Shown: positions 1-7,637 of the stretch, one piece after another
Position numbering within the stretch: position 1 is the first letter of the stretch
How the letters are laid out: each line of letters opens with the position of its first letter
Assembly (NCBI RefSeq): GCF_002734215.1
Contig: NZ_NSEB01000023.1
Coordinates: 62,102-126,101 of the forward strand
DNA length: 64,000 nt
Direction of reading: 5' to 3'
Origin: Fredinandcohnia onubensis
GTDB lineage: Bacteria > Bacillota > Bacilli > Bacillales > Bacillaceae_L
Made by a program: the position numbers and the translations under genes
The notes under the pieces: model-generated
Databases searched by the model: none
What the model was told of the DNA's origin: nothing
Seen by the model: the letters and a program-made list of their open reading frames with translations, nothing else

Positions 1-187
1 ATAAGTCCAGAGGCGCTGGAGTACCATCAACATCCTAAATACTGGAAAGTGACATAAGTCCAGAGACGTTGGAGTACCACCAACCACCCAAAAAATGGAA
101 AATGACAAAAGTCCAAAGGCACTCGAACACCCACCGCCCTCCTAAAAAGCGAAACATGACATACATCCAGGGTAGTCAGAGTGTACT
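1..187. repeat. Decaying tandem repeat, 53-bp period (array 1)
   Basis: Units begin at 1, 54, 107 (54 bp) and about 161, each opening with ATAAGTCCAGAG or a degenerate form of it. The first two units are very similar, the third is diverged and the last is a fragment. The period is not a multiple of three, so any reading frame through it shifts each unit; this argues for non-coding repeat DNA. The array may continue to the left of the window. A second array with the same 53-bp period lies at 60768-60979. Confidence 0.8.
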
Positions 188-313
188 TCAGAAGGTTAGT
201 GGGCCACTTACAGTCAGATATCCTCAAAATTCCAATTCATTTTCATTGTGAAATATCGGAAACCGAAATATAATAAACAAATGATAAAAAATGAATTGGA
301 AAGAAGGATCATG

Positions 314-1255
314 ATGGGTCAAGATGACATAAGGGAGTATAAAATTGGAATCTTGTATACGGCGATTGCGTATATTGCATGGGGAGTTCTGCCTCTTTAT
401 TGGAAATTAATCGACTATGTCCCGGCAATCGAGATTTTAGCACATAGGATTGTTTGGTCGCTTGTCTTTGTGCTGGTGATCATCCTCATTTCCAAAAAAG
501 GGAACCAACTGGTTACAACCCTCAAAGAGATTGTTAAAAATAAAACCAAACTAATTGGGATTATCGCTTCATCACTCCTTATTACGGTAAACTGGGCAAC
601 TTATATTTGGGCTGTTAATACCGATCATATTATTGATGCAAGTCTAGGATATTACATCAACCCATTGGTCAGTGTCCTGTTGGGTATTATCGTTCTTAAG
701 GAACGTCTATTGTTTTGGCAAGGTGTTTCATTTGTATTAGCAGGTCTCGGGGTTCTCATATTAACTTTACAGTACGGAAGTTTCCCATGGGTTGCGATTA
801 CGCTCGCATTAAGCTTTGGATTTTATGGATTAACAAAGAAACTAGCAAAGCTAGATTCCTTAATTGGACTCGCGATGGAAACAATGGTGGTTGCACCGAT
901 TGCCCTTATTTATTTAGGAGTTCTATACAACAGTGGAGTTGATTCCTTCAGTAGCGCAACTTTTAACGTGCAATTATTATTAATGGGGGCTGGGGTCGTA
1001 ACAGCCTTACCATTGCTATGGTTTGCGGCTGGAGCAAATCGCATCCCGTTGTCAGTGCTAGGAATCTTGCAATATATCTCGCCAACTATAAGCCTTGTAT
1101 TAGGAGTATTTTTATTTCAAGAGCATTTTACAAAGGCACATTTCATTACATTTTTATGTATTTGGTCAGCATTACTGATATACTCTTTCTCAAAAACAAA
1201 GTTTTTAACATCGATTCAACCGAAATTTACAAAAGATAAATCGTTAGGTGCATAA
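314..1255 (+). CDS. rarD: RarD-type EamA/DMT-superfamily permease
   Basis: Inner-membrane permease of the drug/metabolite transporter superfamily, RarD subfamily; the substrate is not known. The protein has about ten hydrophobic segments, two EamA-like halves, and the conserved beginning IAYIAWGVLPLYWK followed by AHRIVWS, typical of RarD. The start at 314 is preferred because AGAAGG lies 7 bases upstream; the open frame extends back to 248, but without a ribosome binding site. At 313 residues it has the usual family length. It is transcribed alone and ends at a hairpin shared with the convergent ykvS gene. Confidence 0.85.
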   Translation: MGQDDIREYKIGILYTAIAYIAWGVLPLYWKLIDYVPAIEILAHRIVWSLVFVLVIILISKKGNQLVTTLKEIVKNKTKLIGIIASSLLITVNWATYIWAVNTDHIIDASLGYYINPLVSVLLGIIVLKERLLFWQGVSFVLAGLGVLILTLQYGSFPWVAITLALSFGFYGLTKKLAKLDSLIGLAMETMVVAPIALIYLGVLYNSGVDSFSSATFNVQLLLMGAGVVTALPLLWFAAGANRIPLSVLGILQYISPTISLVLGVFLFQEHFTKAHFITFLCIWSALLIYSFSKTKFLTSIQPKFTKDKSLGA

Positions 1256-1257
1256 CA

Positions 1258-1296
1258 AAAAGGGAGCCGAACCAAATGGTCAGCTCCCTTTCTTTT
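1258..1296. terminator. Bidirectional terminator between rarD and ykvS
   Basis: Stem AAAGGGAGC / GCTCCCTTT around a loop of about 17 bases, followed by T-rich DNA on the plus strand and preceded by an A-run that serves the minus strand. It separates two convergent genes. Confidence 0.85.
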
Positions 1297-1477
1297 ATAT
1301 AGCTGTGACAATCTTATAGTTTTTATGATTTACAACAGTACGACTCTCTAAATCTAGATCTCTATAATTGTCCATATATGTTAAGTCCACAATAACTGAG
1401 TTTTCATTTACTTTTTCAACGACGCCTTTTAGTCCTTCTTTGAACTCAATGACATCCCCAATTTCTGCTATTTTCAT
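1295..1477 (-). CDS. ykvS: YkvS-like DUF2187 family small protein
   Basis: A 60-residue cytosolic protein with the beta-rich pattern of the DUF2187/YkvS family (KIAEIGDVIEFKEGLKGVVEKV near the N-terminus, small KOW/SH3-like fold expected). Its function is unknown in B. subtilis. A good ribosome binding site (GGAGGTGACATT before ATG) supports the start. It has its own promoter region in the AT-rich DNA shared with the divergent patatin-like gene, and ends at the terminator shared with rarD. Confidence 0.75.
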   Translation of the reverse strand: MKIAEIGDVIEFKEGLKGVVEKVNENSVIVDLTYMDNYRDLDLESRTVVNHKNYKIVTAI

Positions 1478-1581
1478 AATGTCACCTCCATAGAATTCTA
1501 TTAATCTTCAAGTTAAAGCAAATCGTGCTTTTATTTACAAAAAATCCATTTTTTTATATTTTGCCTTACTTTTGTAAAATA

Positions 1582-1595
1582 GTAAAGCGTTTTCA
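1582..1595. promoter_or_regulatory. cre-like site between ykvS and the patatin-like gene
   Basis: GTAAAGCGTTTTCA matches the CcpA consensus TGAAANCGNTTTCA at 12 of 14 positions, failing only at the first two. It lies in very AT-rich intergenic DNA about 100 bp upstream of the patatin-like gene. Whether it acts on either gene is inference. Confidence 0.35.
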
Positions 1596-1691
1596 ATGAT
1601 ATTTTATTTAAAATTTTTGTAAAAAATGTGACAATCTATAAATTTTTTTTTATATTAATTTATATGCCTGTCTAAAGGGAGAGAGATAAAA

Positions 1692-2543
1692 ATGAAAGAT
1701 ACAGGATTGGTATTAGAAGGTGGAGGAATGCGTGGTGTTTATACCGCAGGCATCCTTGAATATTTTATGGAACACAATATCTATTTCCCATATGTCGTTG
1801 GCGTATCTGCAGGTGCGTGTATGGCAGCATCTTATCTATCTAGACAAATGGGAAGAAATCGTACGGTTAATATAGACTACGTTAATCACCCAAACTACTT
1901 GTCATTCAGGAATTTTGTGAAACACAAGCAGCTGTTTGGAATGGATTTTATTTTTGATGAAATTCCGAATAAACATGTGCCATATGACTATGATTCTTTT
2001 TATCAAGCAAAAGAAGAGTTTGTGGTGGGTACAACCGATTGTGAAACAGGGGAGCCTATTTATTTTCACAGAGAGGATTACGGGAATGACATGTTAAAGG
2101 TTATTCGTGCCTCGAGTTCTTTGCCTTTTGTTGCACCAATCATTGAATTTAATGGAAAAAAATTATTGGATGGAGGCATTACGGATCCTATTCCATTGAC
2201 AAAGGCTCAGCAAGATGGAAATCAGAAAAATGTCGTCGTATTGACTCGCAATCGCGGTTATTTGAAAAAGAAATCAAATATGACATGGGTTGTGAGGCGT
2301 TCTTACAAACAATATCCCAATTTGGTTAAAGCAATTGAAACCCGATATCAGCGTTATAATGAGACAATTGCTTACTTAGAGAAAGAAGAAAAAGCGGGTA
2401 GGGTTTTTGTATTTAGCCCGTCAGAGCCACTTGAGGTGGGTAGGGTTGAAAGGGATCCTGTTAAATTAACGAACCTATACGAGCTTGGGCTTAAGGATGC
2501 ACATGCTCAGTTTGAAAAGTTTCAGGACTGGATTTTGGCATAA
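1692..2543 (+). CDS. Patatin-like phospholipase family protein
   Basis: Predicted serine acyl hydrolase of the bacterial patatin family (YjjU type). The oxyanion-hole glycine motif GGGMRG lies at residues 10-15, the nucleophile elbow GVSAG places Ser39, and DGG at 160-162 supplies Asp160, so the Ser-Asp dyad is intact. There is no signal peptide, so it should be cytosolic or membrane-associated. The natural lipid substrate is unknown. Start supported by GGGAGAG 8-9 bases upstream. Length 283, normal for the family. Transcribed alone. Confidence 0.85.
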   Translation: MKDTGLVLEGGGMRGVYTAGILEYFMEHNIYFPYVVGVSAGACMAASYLSRQMGRNRTVNIDYVNHPNYLSFRNFVKHKQLFGMDFIFDEIPNKHVPYDYDSFYQAKEEFVVGTTDCETGEPIYFHREDYGNDMLKVIRASSSLPFVAPIIEFNGKKLLDGGITDPIPLTKAQQDGNQKNVVVLTRNRGYLKKKSNMTWVVRRSYKQYPNLVKAIETRYQRYNETIAYLEKEEKAGRVFVFSPSEPLEVGRVERDPVKLTNLYELGLKDAHAQFEKFQDWILA

Positions 2544-2555
2544 AAGGCTGATAAG

Positions 2556-2581
2556 AAAAAGGTGCCTCAAAGGAGACACCT
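2556..2581 (-). terminator. Terminator of the Gly/Pro/Met-rich protein gene
   Basis: Read on the minus strand: AGGTGTCTC, short loop, GAGGCACCT, then TTTTT. It lies just downstream of the minus-strand gene's stop codon at 2593. Confidence 0.7.
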
Positions 2582-2592
2582 ATAATGTATAT

Positions 2593-3339
2593 CTATCTAC
2601 CAAAACCGCCCATCATTCCAGGGCCACCCATTGGGCCATGCTGCTGTCCACAGGTGCAGCCAGGGCCATGCGGTCCATGAGGCATCATCATATTTGGTGC
2701 CATTCCAGGGCCTTGAGGAGACATCATACCAGGATTACCTGGTCCCCCAGGTCCGAATCCACCCATCTCACCAGGAGCCATTCCTGGTCCTTGTGGGTTG
2801 AAACCGCTCATCGGTCCAACACCAGGTCCCTGTGGTCCAAAACCGCTCATTGGTCCAGCACCGTGTCCTTGTGGTCCAAAACCGCTCATCGGTCCAACAC
2901 CAGGTCCCTGTGGTCCAAAACCGCTCATCGGTCCAACTCCAGATCCTTGTGGTCCAAAACCGCCCATCATTCCAGGTCCGCCCATTGGGCCATGCTGCTG
3001 TCCACAGGTGCAGCCAGGGCCATGTGGTCCATGTGGAGCCATCATATTTTGTGCCATTCCAGGACCAGATGGATTAAATGCTGCTGGCATCACAGCATCG
3101 TCGTCTGGACCATCACCACATCCACAATCATCATCCATCATGTGCTGTTTGGTAGGGTAAGGATAGCTACCTTGAACTTCTTGTGGGAAGCCAGCTCCTG
3201 GGTATCCCTTTTGAGGAATATTCATTCCCATCGGCATTCCTTCTGGTCCATAGCCAGCGCCTGGCCCGGGCCCATATCCCATGCCTTGTTGGTTACTCAT
3301 ATTCGGATTAAAACCAAACGAGTTTTGATAATTTTTCAT
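2593..3339 (-). CDS. Gly/Pro/Met-rich tandem-repeat protein, possibly spore surface
   Basis: 248 residues, very rich in Gly, Pro, Met and Gln and with no recognisable enzyme domain. Residues 130-182 are four to five copies of a 13-residue unit of type SGFGPQGPGVGPM. A 27-residue module (HGPHGPGCTCGQQHGPMGGP core) occurs twice, at about 103-129 and 221-247, each with a C-T-C pair; another Cys pair, CGC, is at 72-74. The start at 3339 has an AAAGAGGTGG ribosome binding site; a GTG nine bases upstream overlaps that site and is unlikely. Composition resembles spore coat or exosporium proteins of Bacillus, but that role is inference. The repeats should make its length variable between strains. Confidence 0.7.
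   Translation of the reverse strand: MKNYQNSFGFNPNMSNQQGMGYGPGPGAGYGPEGMPMGMNIPQKGYPGAGFPQEVQGSYPYPTKQHMMDDDCGCGDGPDDDAVMPAAFNPSGPGMAQNMMAPHGPHGPGCTCGQQHGPMGGPGMMGGFGPQGSGVGPMSGFGPQGPGVGPMSGFGPQGHGAGPMSGFGPQGPGVGPMSGFNPQGPGMAPGEMGGFGPGGPGNPGMMSPQGPGMAPNMMMPHGPHGPGCTCGQQHGPMGGPGMMGGFGR
2801..2995. repeat. 39-bp in-frame tandem repeat inside the Gly-rich gene
   Basis: The string AAACCGCTCAT (last copy AAACCGCCCAT) recurs at 2801, 2840, 2879, 2918 and 2957, an exact 39-bp period encoding 13 residues per unit. Copies are nearly identical at DNA level, so unit gain or loss is likely. Confidence 0.9.
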
Positions 3340-3515
3340 ACAATCCACCTCTTTATTGTATTCATACAGTTAAAAAGTCAGCAAACACAATCTCAAATTT
3401 GTTGAGGGCGTTTTTAATTTTCTTACTTCGTCATAATGCCTACTAGACATTTCCCCCATATCTTATGCCTAATGACGTATAGTGTGTAGGATAGAGGTAT
3501 AAATGGGTATTAGCC

Positions 3516-3544
3516 TTGTTTCTTATTTTTTGAACCACTATAAT
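3516..3544 (+). promoter_or_regulatory. SigA-type promoter of the 3565 small gene
   Basis: TTGTTT, 17-bp spacer, TATAAT. It is placed 20 bases upstream of the start codon's leader AAAGAGGTG. Confidence 0.55.
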
Positions 3545-3564
3545 TTAAAAAGAGGTGTATACAT

Positions 3565-3759
3565 ATGAATGAAGAATTTGTAAATGAAATTTTAAATAAG
3601 CTCCGGGATGGAGAGTTAAATGAATACCTTGTGAAAAAAGATCAATTTCTTGAGTTCCGAAATACATTGGTTAAACGGGAAGATTTTAAGCATTTCAGAG
3701 GAATTGCCCATCACGGTGGGGATGTCCTGTACCGATATACGGAAGTCGCAAGGAGTTAA
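3565..3759 (+). CDS. Small hypothetical protein, 64 aa
   Basis: A 64-residue soluble, charged protein that I do not recognise. It has an N-terminal helix of alternating charge and a C-terminal part with FRGIAHHGGDVLYRY. A strong ribosome binding site (AAGAGGTG) and a promoter directly upstream support it as a real gene. It lies just upstream of, and in the same direction as, mhqR, but mhqR has its own promoter, so they need not be one operon. Confidence 0.65.
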   Translation: MNEEFVNEILNKLRDGELNEYLVKKDQFLEFRNTLVKREDFKHFRGIAHHGGDVLYRYTEVARS

Positions 3760-3784
3760 TGGGAACTATGTCACAGAAACAAAC

Positions 3785-3833
3785 TTGACAGAGAACATGA
3801 AAATTTAGTAAAATTATCTTGAATTCGAGATAA
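3785..3833 (+). promoter_or_regulatory. mhqR promoter with MhqR operator
   Basis: TTGACA (3785-3790), 18-bp spacer, TAAAAT (3809-3814). The near-perfect palindrome TTATCTTGAATTCGAGATAA at 3814-3833 overlaps the end of the -10 box and the expected start of transcription. It matches the B. subtilis MhqR operator pattern (ATCTCGAATTCGAGAT type) known from the mhq regulon. It predicts autorepression relieved by quinone-like electrophiles. Confidence 0.8.
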
Positions 3834-3851
3834 TGAAAAAGGGTGGATCGT

Positions 3852-4304
3852 ATGGAAGCAAATGAAGCAGTTAATGTTCCTAACCTCTCCTTGAAATTTT
3901 TTGTCATACTATCTAGAGCATTTCGATCTGTAAATGAGCGGGTAGAAGAGGATGTAAAAGGATACGGATTAAATCTAACAGAATTTGCAGTGTTAGAACT
4001 TCTCTATCATAAAGGGGACCAACCAATTCAACATATTGGGAAGAAGGTCTTATTATCGAGTGGAAGTATAACATATGTTGTGGATAAATTAGAAAAAAAG
4101 AATTATATTTCAAGAAAGCCATGTCCAAAGGATCGACGTGTTACATGGGCGTCCATCACGGAGGAAGGTAAACAATTTATGGATACGATATTTCCAAAGC
4201 ATGAACAGGCTATTGAAGAAATTGTCGGGGTGCTGTCTGATTCTGAAAAAGAAGAAATGATGGTGCTACTGAAAAAGCTTGGATATCACGCTGATAAACT
4301 GTAA
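3852..4304 (+). CDS. mhqR: MarR-family repressor, MhqR (YkvE) type
   Basis: 150-residue winged-helix regulator. The recognition region (GSITYVVDKLEKKNYISRK) and the wing PKDRRVTWASIT follow MhqR of B. subtilis, which represses azoreductase and dioxygenase genes and is inactivated by methylhydroquinone and related electrophiles. The start at 3852 is set by GGGTGG 5 bases upstream; the in-frame GTG at 3843 lies within that site. The operator-like palindrome in its own promoter fits autoregulation. No obvious mhq target gene (azoR, mhqNOP) lies next to it, so other targets would be elsewhere in the genome. The neighbouring GTP cyclohydrolase II has a separate leader. Confidence 0.8.
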   Translation: MEANEAVNVPNLSLKFFVILSRAFRSVNERVEEDVKGYGLNLTEFAVLELLYHKGDQPIQHIGKKVLLSSGSITYVVDKLEKKNYISRKPCPKDRRVTWASITEEGKQFMDTIFPKHEQAIEEIVGVLSDSEKEEMMVLLKKLGYHADKL

Positions 4305-4442
4305 ATTTTACTTAATGAGGGGCTATTAGATAAACGATATGAAGTGTATATTTCTTGACCTCCCTTTTTAATAATTCTATACTTTCAAAACATAGAGTAG
4401 AAATAAATTTACAAGTGGTAACATTAGAAAGGGAGAATTCTT

Positions 4443-5186
4443 ATGGTTTCAGAAAAGGTGAAAAACCTTCTATTAAATAAAATGAACATGATTCATAAAC
4501 AAGGGGAACAGGATATTTGCTTAGTTGGACCTGTAACATTACCCGTTCAATTAGATGATCAAGTTGTGACTTTTAAATGGTATACATGGCTAAAAATGGA
4601 GAATGGAATGAGTATAGAGGAAGTTCTAAACGCTCTTCCTACAGCTAATTTAGCAGAAATGCAGCAATCATCTGTTCTTGTATATGGTGATTTTGACTCA
4701 GAACAAGATGCGCTAATTAGAATGCATAGTATATGCCATACTGGTGATATATTCGGAAGCAAGCGTTGTGATTGTGGTTTCCAATTGCGGGAATCCATGA
4801 GAATGATTGTCTCAAATGGCTCTGGGGCTCTCTTTTATCTAGCAGATCACGAGGGAAGAGGGATTGGCTTATTTTCAAAATCCTTAGCGTATATCCTTCA
4901 GCAAGAAGGGCTAGACACAGTCGAAGCAAACCTTGCATTAGGCTTTAACGATGATAGCCGCAACTATGAGGATGCCATTCGCGTGCTTTCCGAGCTACGT
5001 TCGAAGCCAGTTACCTTAATTACGAACAATCCGAAAAAATTAGCTGCATTACAAGAATACGGACTATTATCAGATACTCATGTCCCACTTTGGGGAGATG
5101 TCTCTGAATACAATCAAAAATATTTAGCCACAAAGGTTGAAAAATCAGGTCATATTCAAGTAAAAGAAAAAATTGCTACAATCTAA
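4443..5186 (+). CDS. ribA: Stand-alone GTP cyclohydrolase II
   Basis: Predicted to open the imidazole ring of GTP, releasing formate and pyrophosphate, the first step of riboflavin synthesis. Zinc ligands Cys98, Cys109 and Cys111 (HSICHTGD...RCDCG) are present, as are HEGRGIGL (136-143), the catalytic-type Tyr150, and D171/R173 in the DDSRNY segment, and the GTP-binding TNNPKK. The first 75 residues do not resemble the DHBP synthase domain that is fused to this enzyme in the usual Bacillus RibBA, and no other riboflavin gene is nearby. It may be a second copy with a special role. Length 247. RBS AAGGGAG. Followed by its own terminator. Confidence 0.85.
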   Translation: MVSEKVKNLLLNKMNMIHKQGEQDICLVGPVTLPVQLDDQVVTFKWYTWLKMENGMSIEEVLNALPTANLAEMQQSSVLVYGDFDSEQDALIRMHSICHTGDIFGSKRCDCGFQLRESMRMIVSNGSGALFYLADHEGRGIGLFSKSLAYILQQEGLDTVEANLALGFNDDSRNYEDAIRVLSELRSKPVTLITNNPKKLAALQEYGLLSDTHVPLWGDVSEYNQKYLATKVEKSGHIQVKEKIATI

Positions 5187-5195
5187 TACGAAATC

Positions 5196-5232
5196 AAAGG
5201 TAAGCCATTAAAAATACGGCTTACCTTTTTTC
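5196..5232 (+). terminator. Terminator after GTP cyclohydrolase II
   Basis: Stem AAAGGTAAGCC / GGCTTACCTTT with an 11-base loop, followed by TTTTT. Confidence 0.85.
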
Positions 5233-5324
5233 TACTCTACATGTAGTAATATCTTGTTTTTTGTTAAAAAATAGTATGTACTAATGATAAATAGTAGGAA
5301 ACCTGTTGAAATGGGGGAAATATA

Positions 5325-6698
5325 GTGGAAAGCTATGGTGCATTAATAAAAAAGCAACGTGAATTTTTTTCTACAGGGAAAACAAAGGAAGTTGCTTATC
5401 GGATGGAAGCTCTTAAAAAGATTCGCAATCTAATTAAAACACATCAAAAGGAAATTATGGACGCTTTACATAAAGATTTAAACAAATCTGAGTTTGAATC
5501 ATATACGACTGAAATTGGCTTTGTTTTAGAAGAGCTTAGGTATACGATGAAGCATCTTGAAAAATGGGCGAAACCAAGAAAGGTAAAAATGAGCTTAACT
5601 GGTTTTGGAAGTAAAAATTATATTTATCCAGAACCATATGGGGTGGTTTTAGTCATATCCCCTTGGAATTATCCATTTCAGCTTGCATTTGCACCATTAA
5701 TTGGGGCAATCGCAGCAGGAAACTGTGCCATTTTAAAGCCTTCTGAGCTAACCCCAAAAACGTCTGAATTACTAACAAAACTGATTCGTGAACAGTTTCA
5801 AGAGGACTACATTGCGATTGTTGAAGGGGGTGTTGAAACTAGCACGGCCCTTTTAGAGGAAAAGACAGATTATATCTTTTTTACAGGTAGTGTGGCCGTT
5901 GGAAAAGTGATTATGGAGGCTGCAGCTAAACATTTAACACCTGTTACCCTTGAACTTGGAGGGAAAAGTCCTTGTATTGTCCACAAGGATGCGAATCTTC
6001 GGTATGCGGCAAAGCGAATTGCGTGGGGAAAGTATACGAATGCTGGACAAACCTGTGTCGCTCCAGATTATCTGTACGTTCATAATGAAGTGAAAGAAGA
6101 ATTTTTAAATTTGTTAACAGAAGCTATCCAGGAATTGTATGGGAATGCATTAAGTGAAGGAAGCAAATTTACGAAAATTGTAAGTGAGCGGCATTTCAAT
6201 CGACTTACTTCCTTTATCCATAATAGTGGCGTTATATACTATGGTGGTAAATCGGATGCCGATAAGCATTTGATTGCGCCTACAGTTCTGACTGATGTTA
6301 CATGGGAGCATCCGATCATGGAGGATGAAATTTTTGGCCCAATTTTGCCTGTGATGGGGTACGACGATATTTTACAAACCATCGATGAGATCAATAAGCG
6401 CCCAAAACCACTTGCATTGTATATTTTTTCAGAAGTGGAACGAGTGCAAAATAAAGTGCTAGAATCAATCTCTTTCGGTGGTGGTTGTGTGAATGATACG
6501 GTTTATCATTTTACTTCACCCCATCTACCATTTGGCGGTGTAGGTGATAGTGGAATTGGTGCCTACCATGGGAAAGGAAGCTTTGATGTATTTTCTCATG
6601 AAAAAGGGATCATGAAGCAAACAACAAAGTTTGACCTTCCGTTACGCTACCCAACTACCAAATATGGGTTGAAGCTGATTAAGATGATTATGAAATAA
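5325..6698 (+). CDS. Aldehyde dehydrogenase, class 3-like (YwdH type)
   Basis: NAD(P)-dependent oxidation of an aldehyde to a carboxylate. The active-site set is complete: Asn115 in PWNYPF, Glu210 in LELGGKSP, and Cys244 in AGQTCVAPDY, with the cofactor loop FTGSVAVG at 186-193. At 457 residues with a hydrophobic, basic C-terminal end it belongs to the short class 3/fatty-aldehyde group rather than the 480-500 residue betaine/retinal type. GTG start with GGGGGAA about 6 bases upstream. The true substrate is not evident. Location downstream of an MhqR gene may hint at electrophile or aldehyde stress, but that is weak context. Confidence 0.85.
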   Translation: MESYGALIKKQREFFSTGKTKEVAYRMEALKKIRNLIKTHQKEIMDALHKDLNKSEFESYTTEIGFVLEELRYTMKHLEKWAKPRKVKMSLTGFGSKNYIYPEPYGVVLVISPWNYPFQLAFAPLIGAIAAGNCAILKPSELTPKTSELLTKLIREQFQEDYIAIVEGGVETSTALLEEKTDYIFFTGSVAVGKVIMEAAAKHLTPVTLELGGKSPCIVHKDANLRYAAKRIAWGKYTNAGQTCVAPDYLYVHNEVKEEFLNLLTEAIQELYGNALSEGSKFTKIVSERHFNRLTSFIHNSGVIYYGGKSDADKHLIAPTVLTDVTWEHPIMEDEIFGPILPVMGYDDILQTIDEINKRPKPLALYIFSEVERVQNKVLESISFGGGCVNDTVYHFTSPHLPFGGVGDSGIGAYHGKGSFDVFSHEKGIMKQTTKFDLPLRYPTTKYGLKLIKMIMK

Positions 6699-6822
6699 CG
6701 GAAATATGATAACAATGTTGATAACATGGCTGAGATGTTTGTAAAATTCAATCTGTATTTTTCCATCTTGTCCAAGATTTAGGTGGTAAATATAGTGAGG
6801 ATATTTTTTCCAATCATATTTT

Positions 6823-6837
6823 GAGACAAAGTGTCTC
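6823..6837. promoter_or_regulatory. Short palindrome upstream of the LysM hydrolase gene
   Basis: GAGACA-AAG-TGTCTC, a perfect 6-bp dyad, about 100 bp before the start codon and without a T-run. It could be an operator; the binding protein is unknown. The rest of 6699-6938 shows no gene. Confidence 0.35.
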
Positions 6838-6938
6838 TAAGGCTCTAGTATTCTACCACTTTTTGGGCAATGAATCGAAATATTACAGCTGTTAACCTTC
6901 TAGTAGAGCCAAAAACGACGATACTAGGAGGAAAAAAC

Positions 6939-7529
6939 ATGAAAAACCTTAAGAAGATTGGATTTGCAACTGCATTAACATTTTCACTATTAGCTTCAGG
7001 CGTGAGTGCATCGGCAGCAACTCATACTGTAAAATCCGGTGATACATTCTGGAATCTTGGCATGAAGTATGGTGTATCAGTATTAGACCTTAAGGAAACA
7101 AATAACCGCACAAGTGATATGATCTATCCAGGTGAAGAGCTAGAAATTCCAGAAGTAGTGACGAGTCAGGATAAGGAATTACTAGCAAAACTTGTACATG
7201 CTGAAGCAAAAGGCGAGCCATATGCAGGTAAGGTTGCCGTGGCTACTGTTGTGTTAAACCGTGTCGATTCATCTGAATTCCCTGATACGATTAAAGAAGT
7301 AATCTACGAAAAAGTAGAAGGTGGTTCATATGCATTTAGCCCAGTGGCTGATGGTTCAATCAATCAACAGGCTGATGAAGAATCAAAACGTGCTGTAGAC
7401 GAAGCAATTACGTTCCGTGGACAAGGAAAAGGGTCATTATTTTTCTTTAATCCAGATAAAAGTTCAAACCCATTTATGATGGCTAGAGAAGTAACAACTA
7501 TCATTGGAAATCATCGATTTGCAAAATAA
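6939..7529 (+). CDS. Secreted LysM cell-wall hydrolase, SleB/CwlJ (YkvT) type
   Basis: 196-residue exported peptidoglycan hydrolase. Residues 1-26 form a signal peptide (KNLKKIG, hydrophobic core, ASA cleavage region). One LysM peptidoglycan-binding domain spans 28-71 (HTVKSGDTFWNLGMKYGVS start), then a Hydrolase_2 domain from about 85 (KLVHAEAKGEPYAGKVAVA) to the end. The glutamate in HAEA is the expected catalytic acid. Domain order resembles B. subtilis YkvT and spore cortex-lytic enzymes. The start at 6939 has AGGAGG 7 bases upstream; the longer frame to 6870 lacks one. Followed by a strong terminator. Confidence 0.85.
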   Translation: MKNLKKIGFATALTFSLLASGVSASAATHTVKSGDTFWNLGMKYGVSVLDLKETNNRTSDMIYPGEELEIPEVVTSQDKELLAKLVHAEAKGEPYAGKVAVATVVLNRVDSSEFPDTIKEVIYEKVEGGSYAFSPVADGSINQQADEESKRAVDEAITFRGQGKGSLFFFNPDKSSNPFMMAREVTTIIGNHRFAK

Positions 7530-7541
7530 TACTTTTCCCAA

Positions 7542-7582
7542 AACACTCATTTCGTCTCATAGCGAAGTGGGTGTTTTTTTTT
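7542..7582 (+). terminator. Terminator after the LysM hydrolase gene
   Basis: Stem AACACTCATTTCG / CGAAGTGGGTGTT (with wobble pairs), followed by a run of ten Ts. Confidence 0.85.
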
Positions 7583-7637
7583 ACTTCCCAACATATAGTG
7601 AATATTATGTGAGATTTTAAAAAAGGGAGCGGTGTTA

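Noticed and set aside
1-251. Short frames on both strands through the left-hand repeat
   Set aside because: The 53-bp period shifts frame every unit, and there are no ribosome binding sites. Repeat DNA, not genes.
2485-3405. A 306-codon open frame on the plus strand across the Gly-rich gene, and shorter plus-strand frames at 2798-3160 and 2832-3077
   Set aside because: Shadows of the repetitive minus-strand gene. They have no ribosome binding site, and the minus-strand frame has the RBS, terminator and sensible composition.
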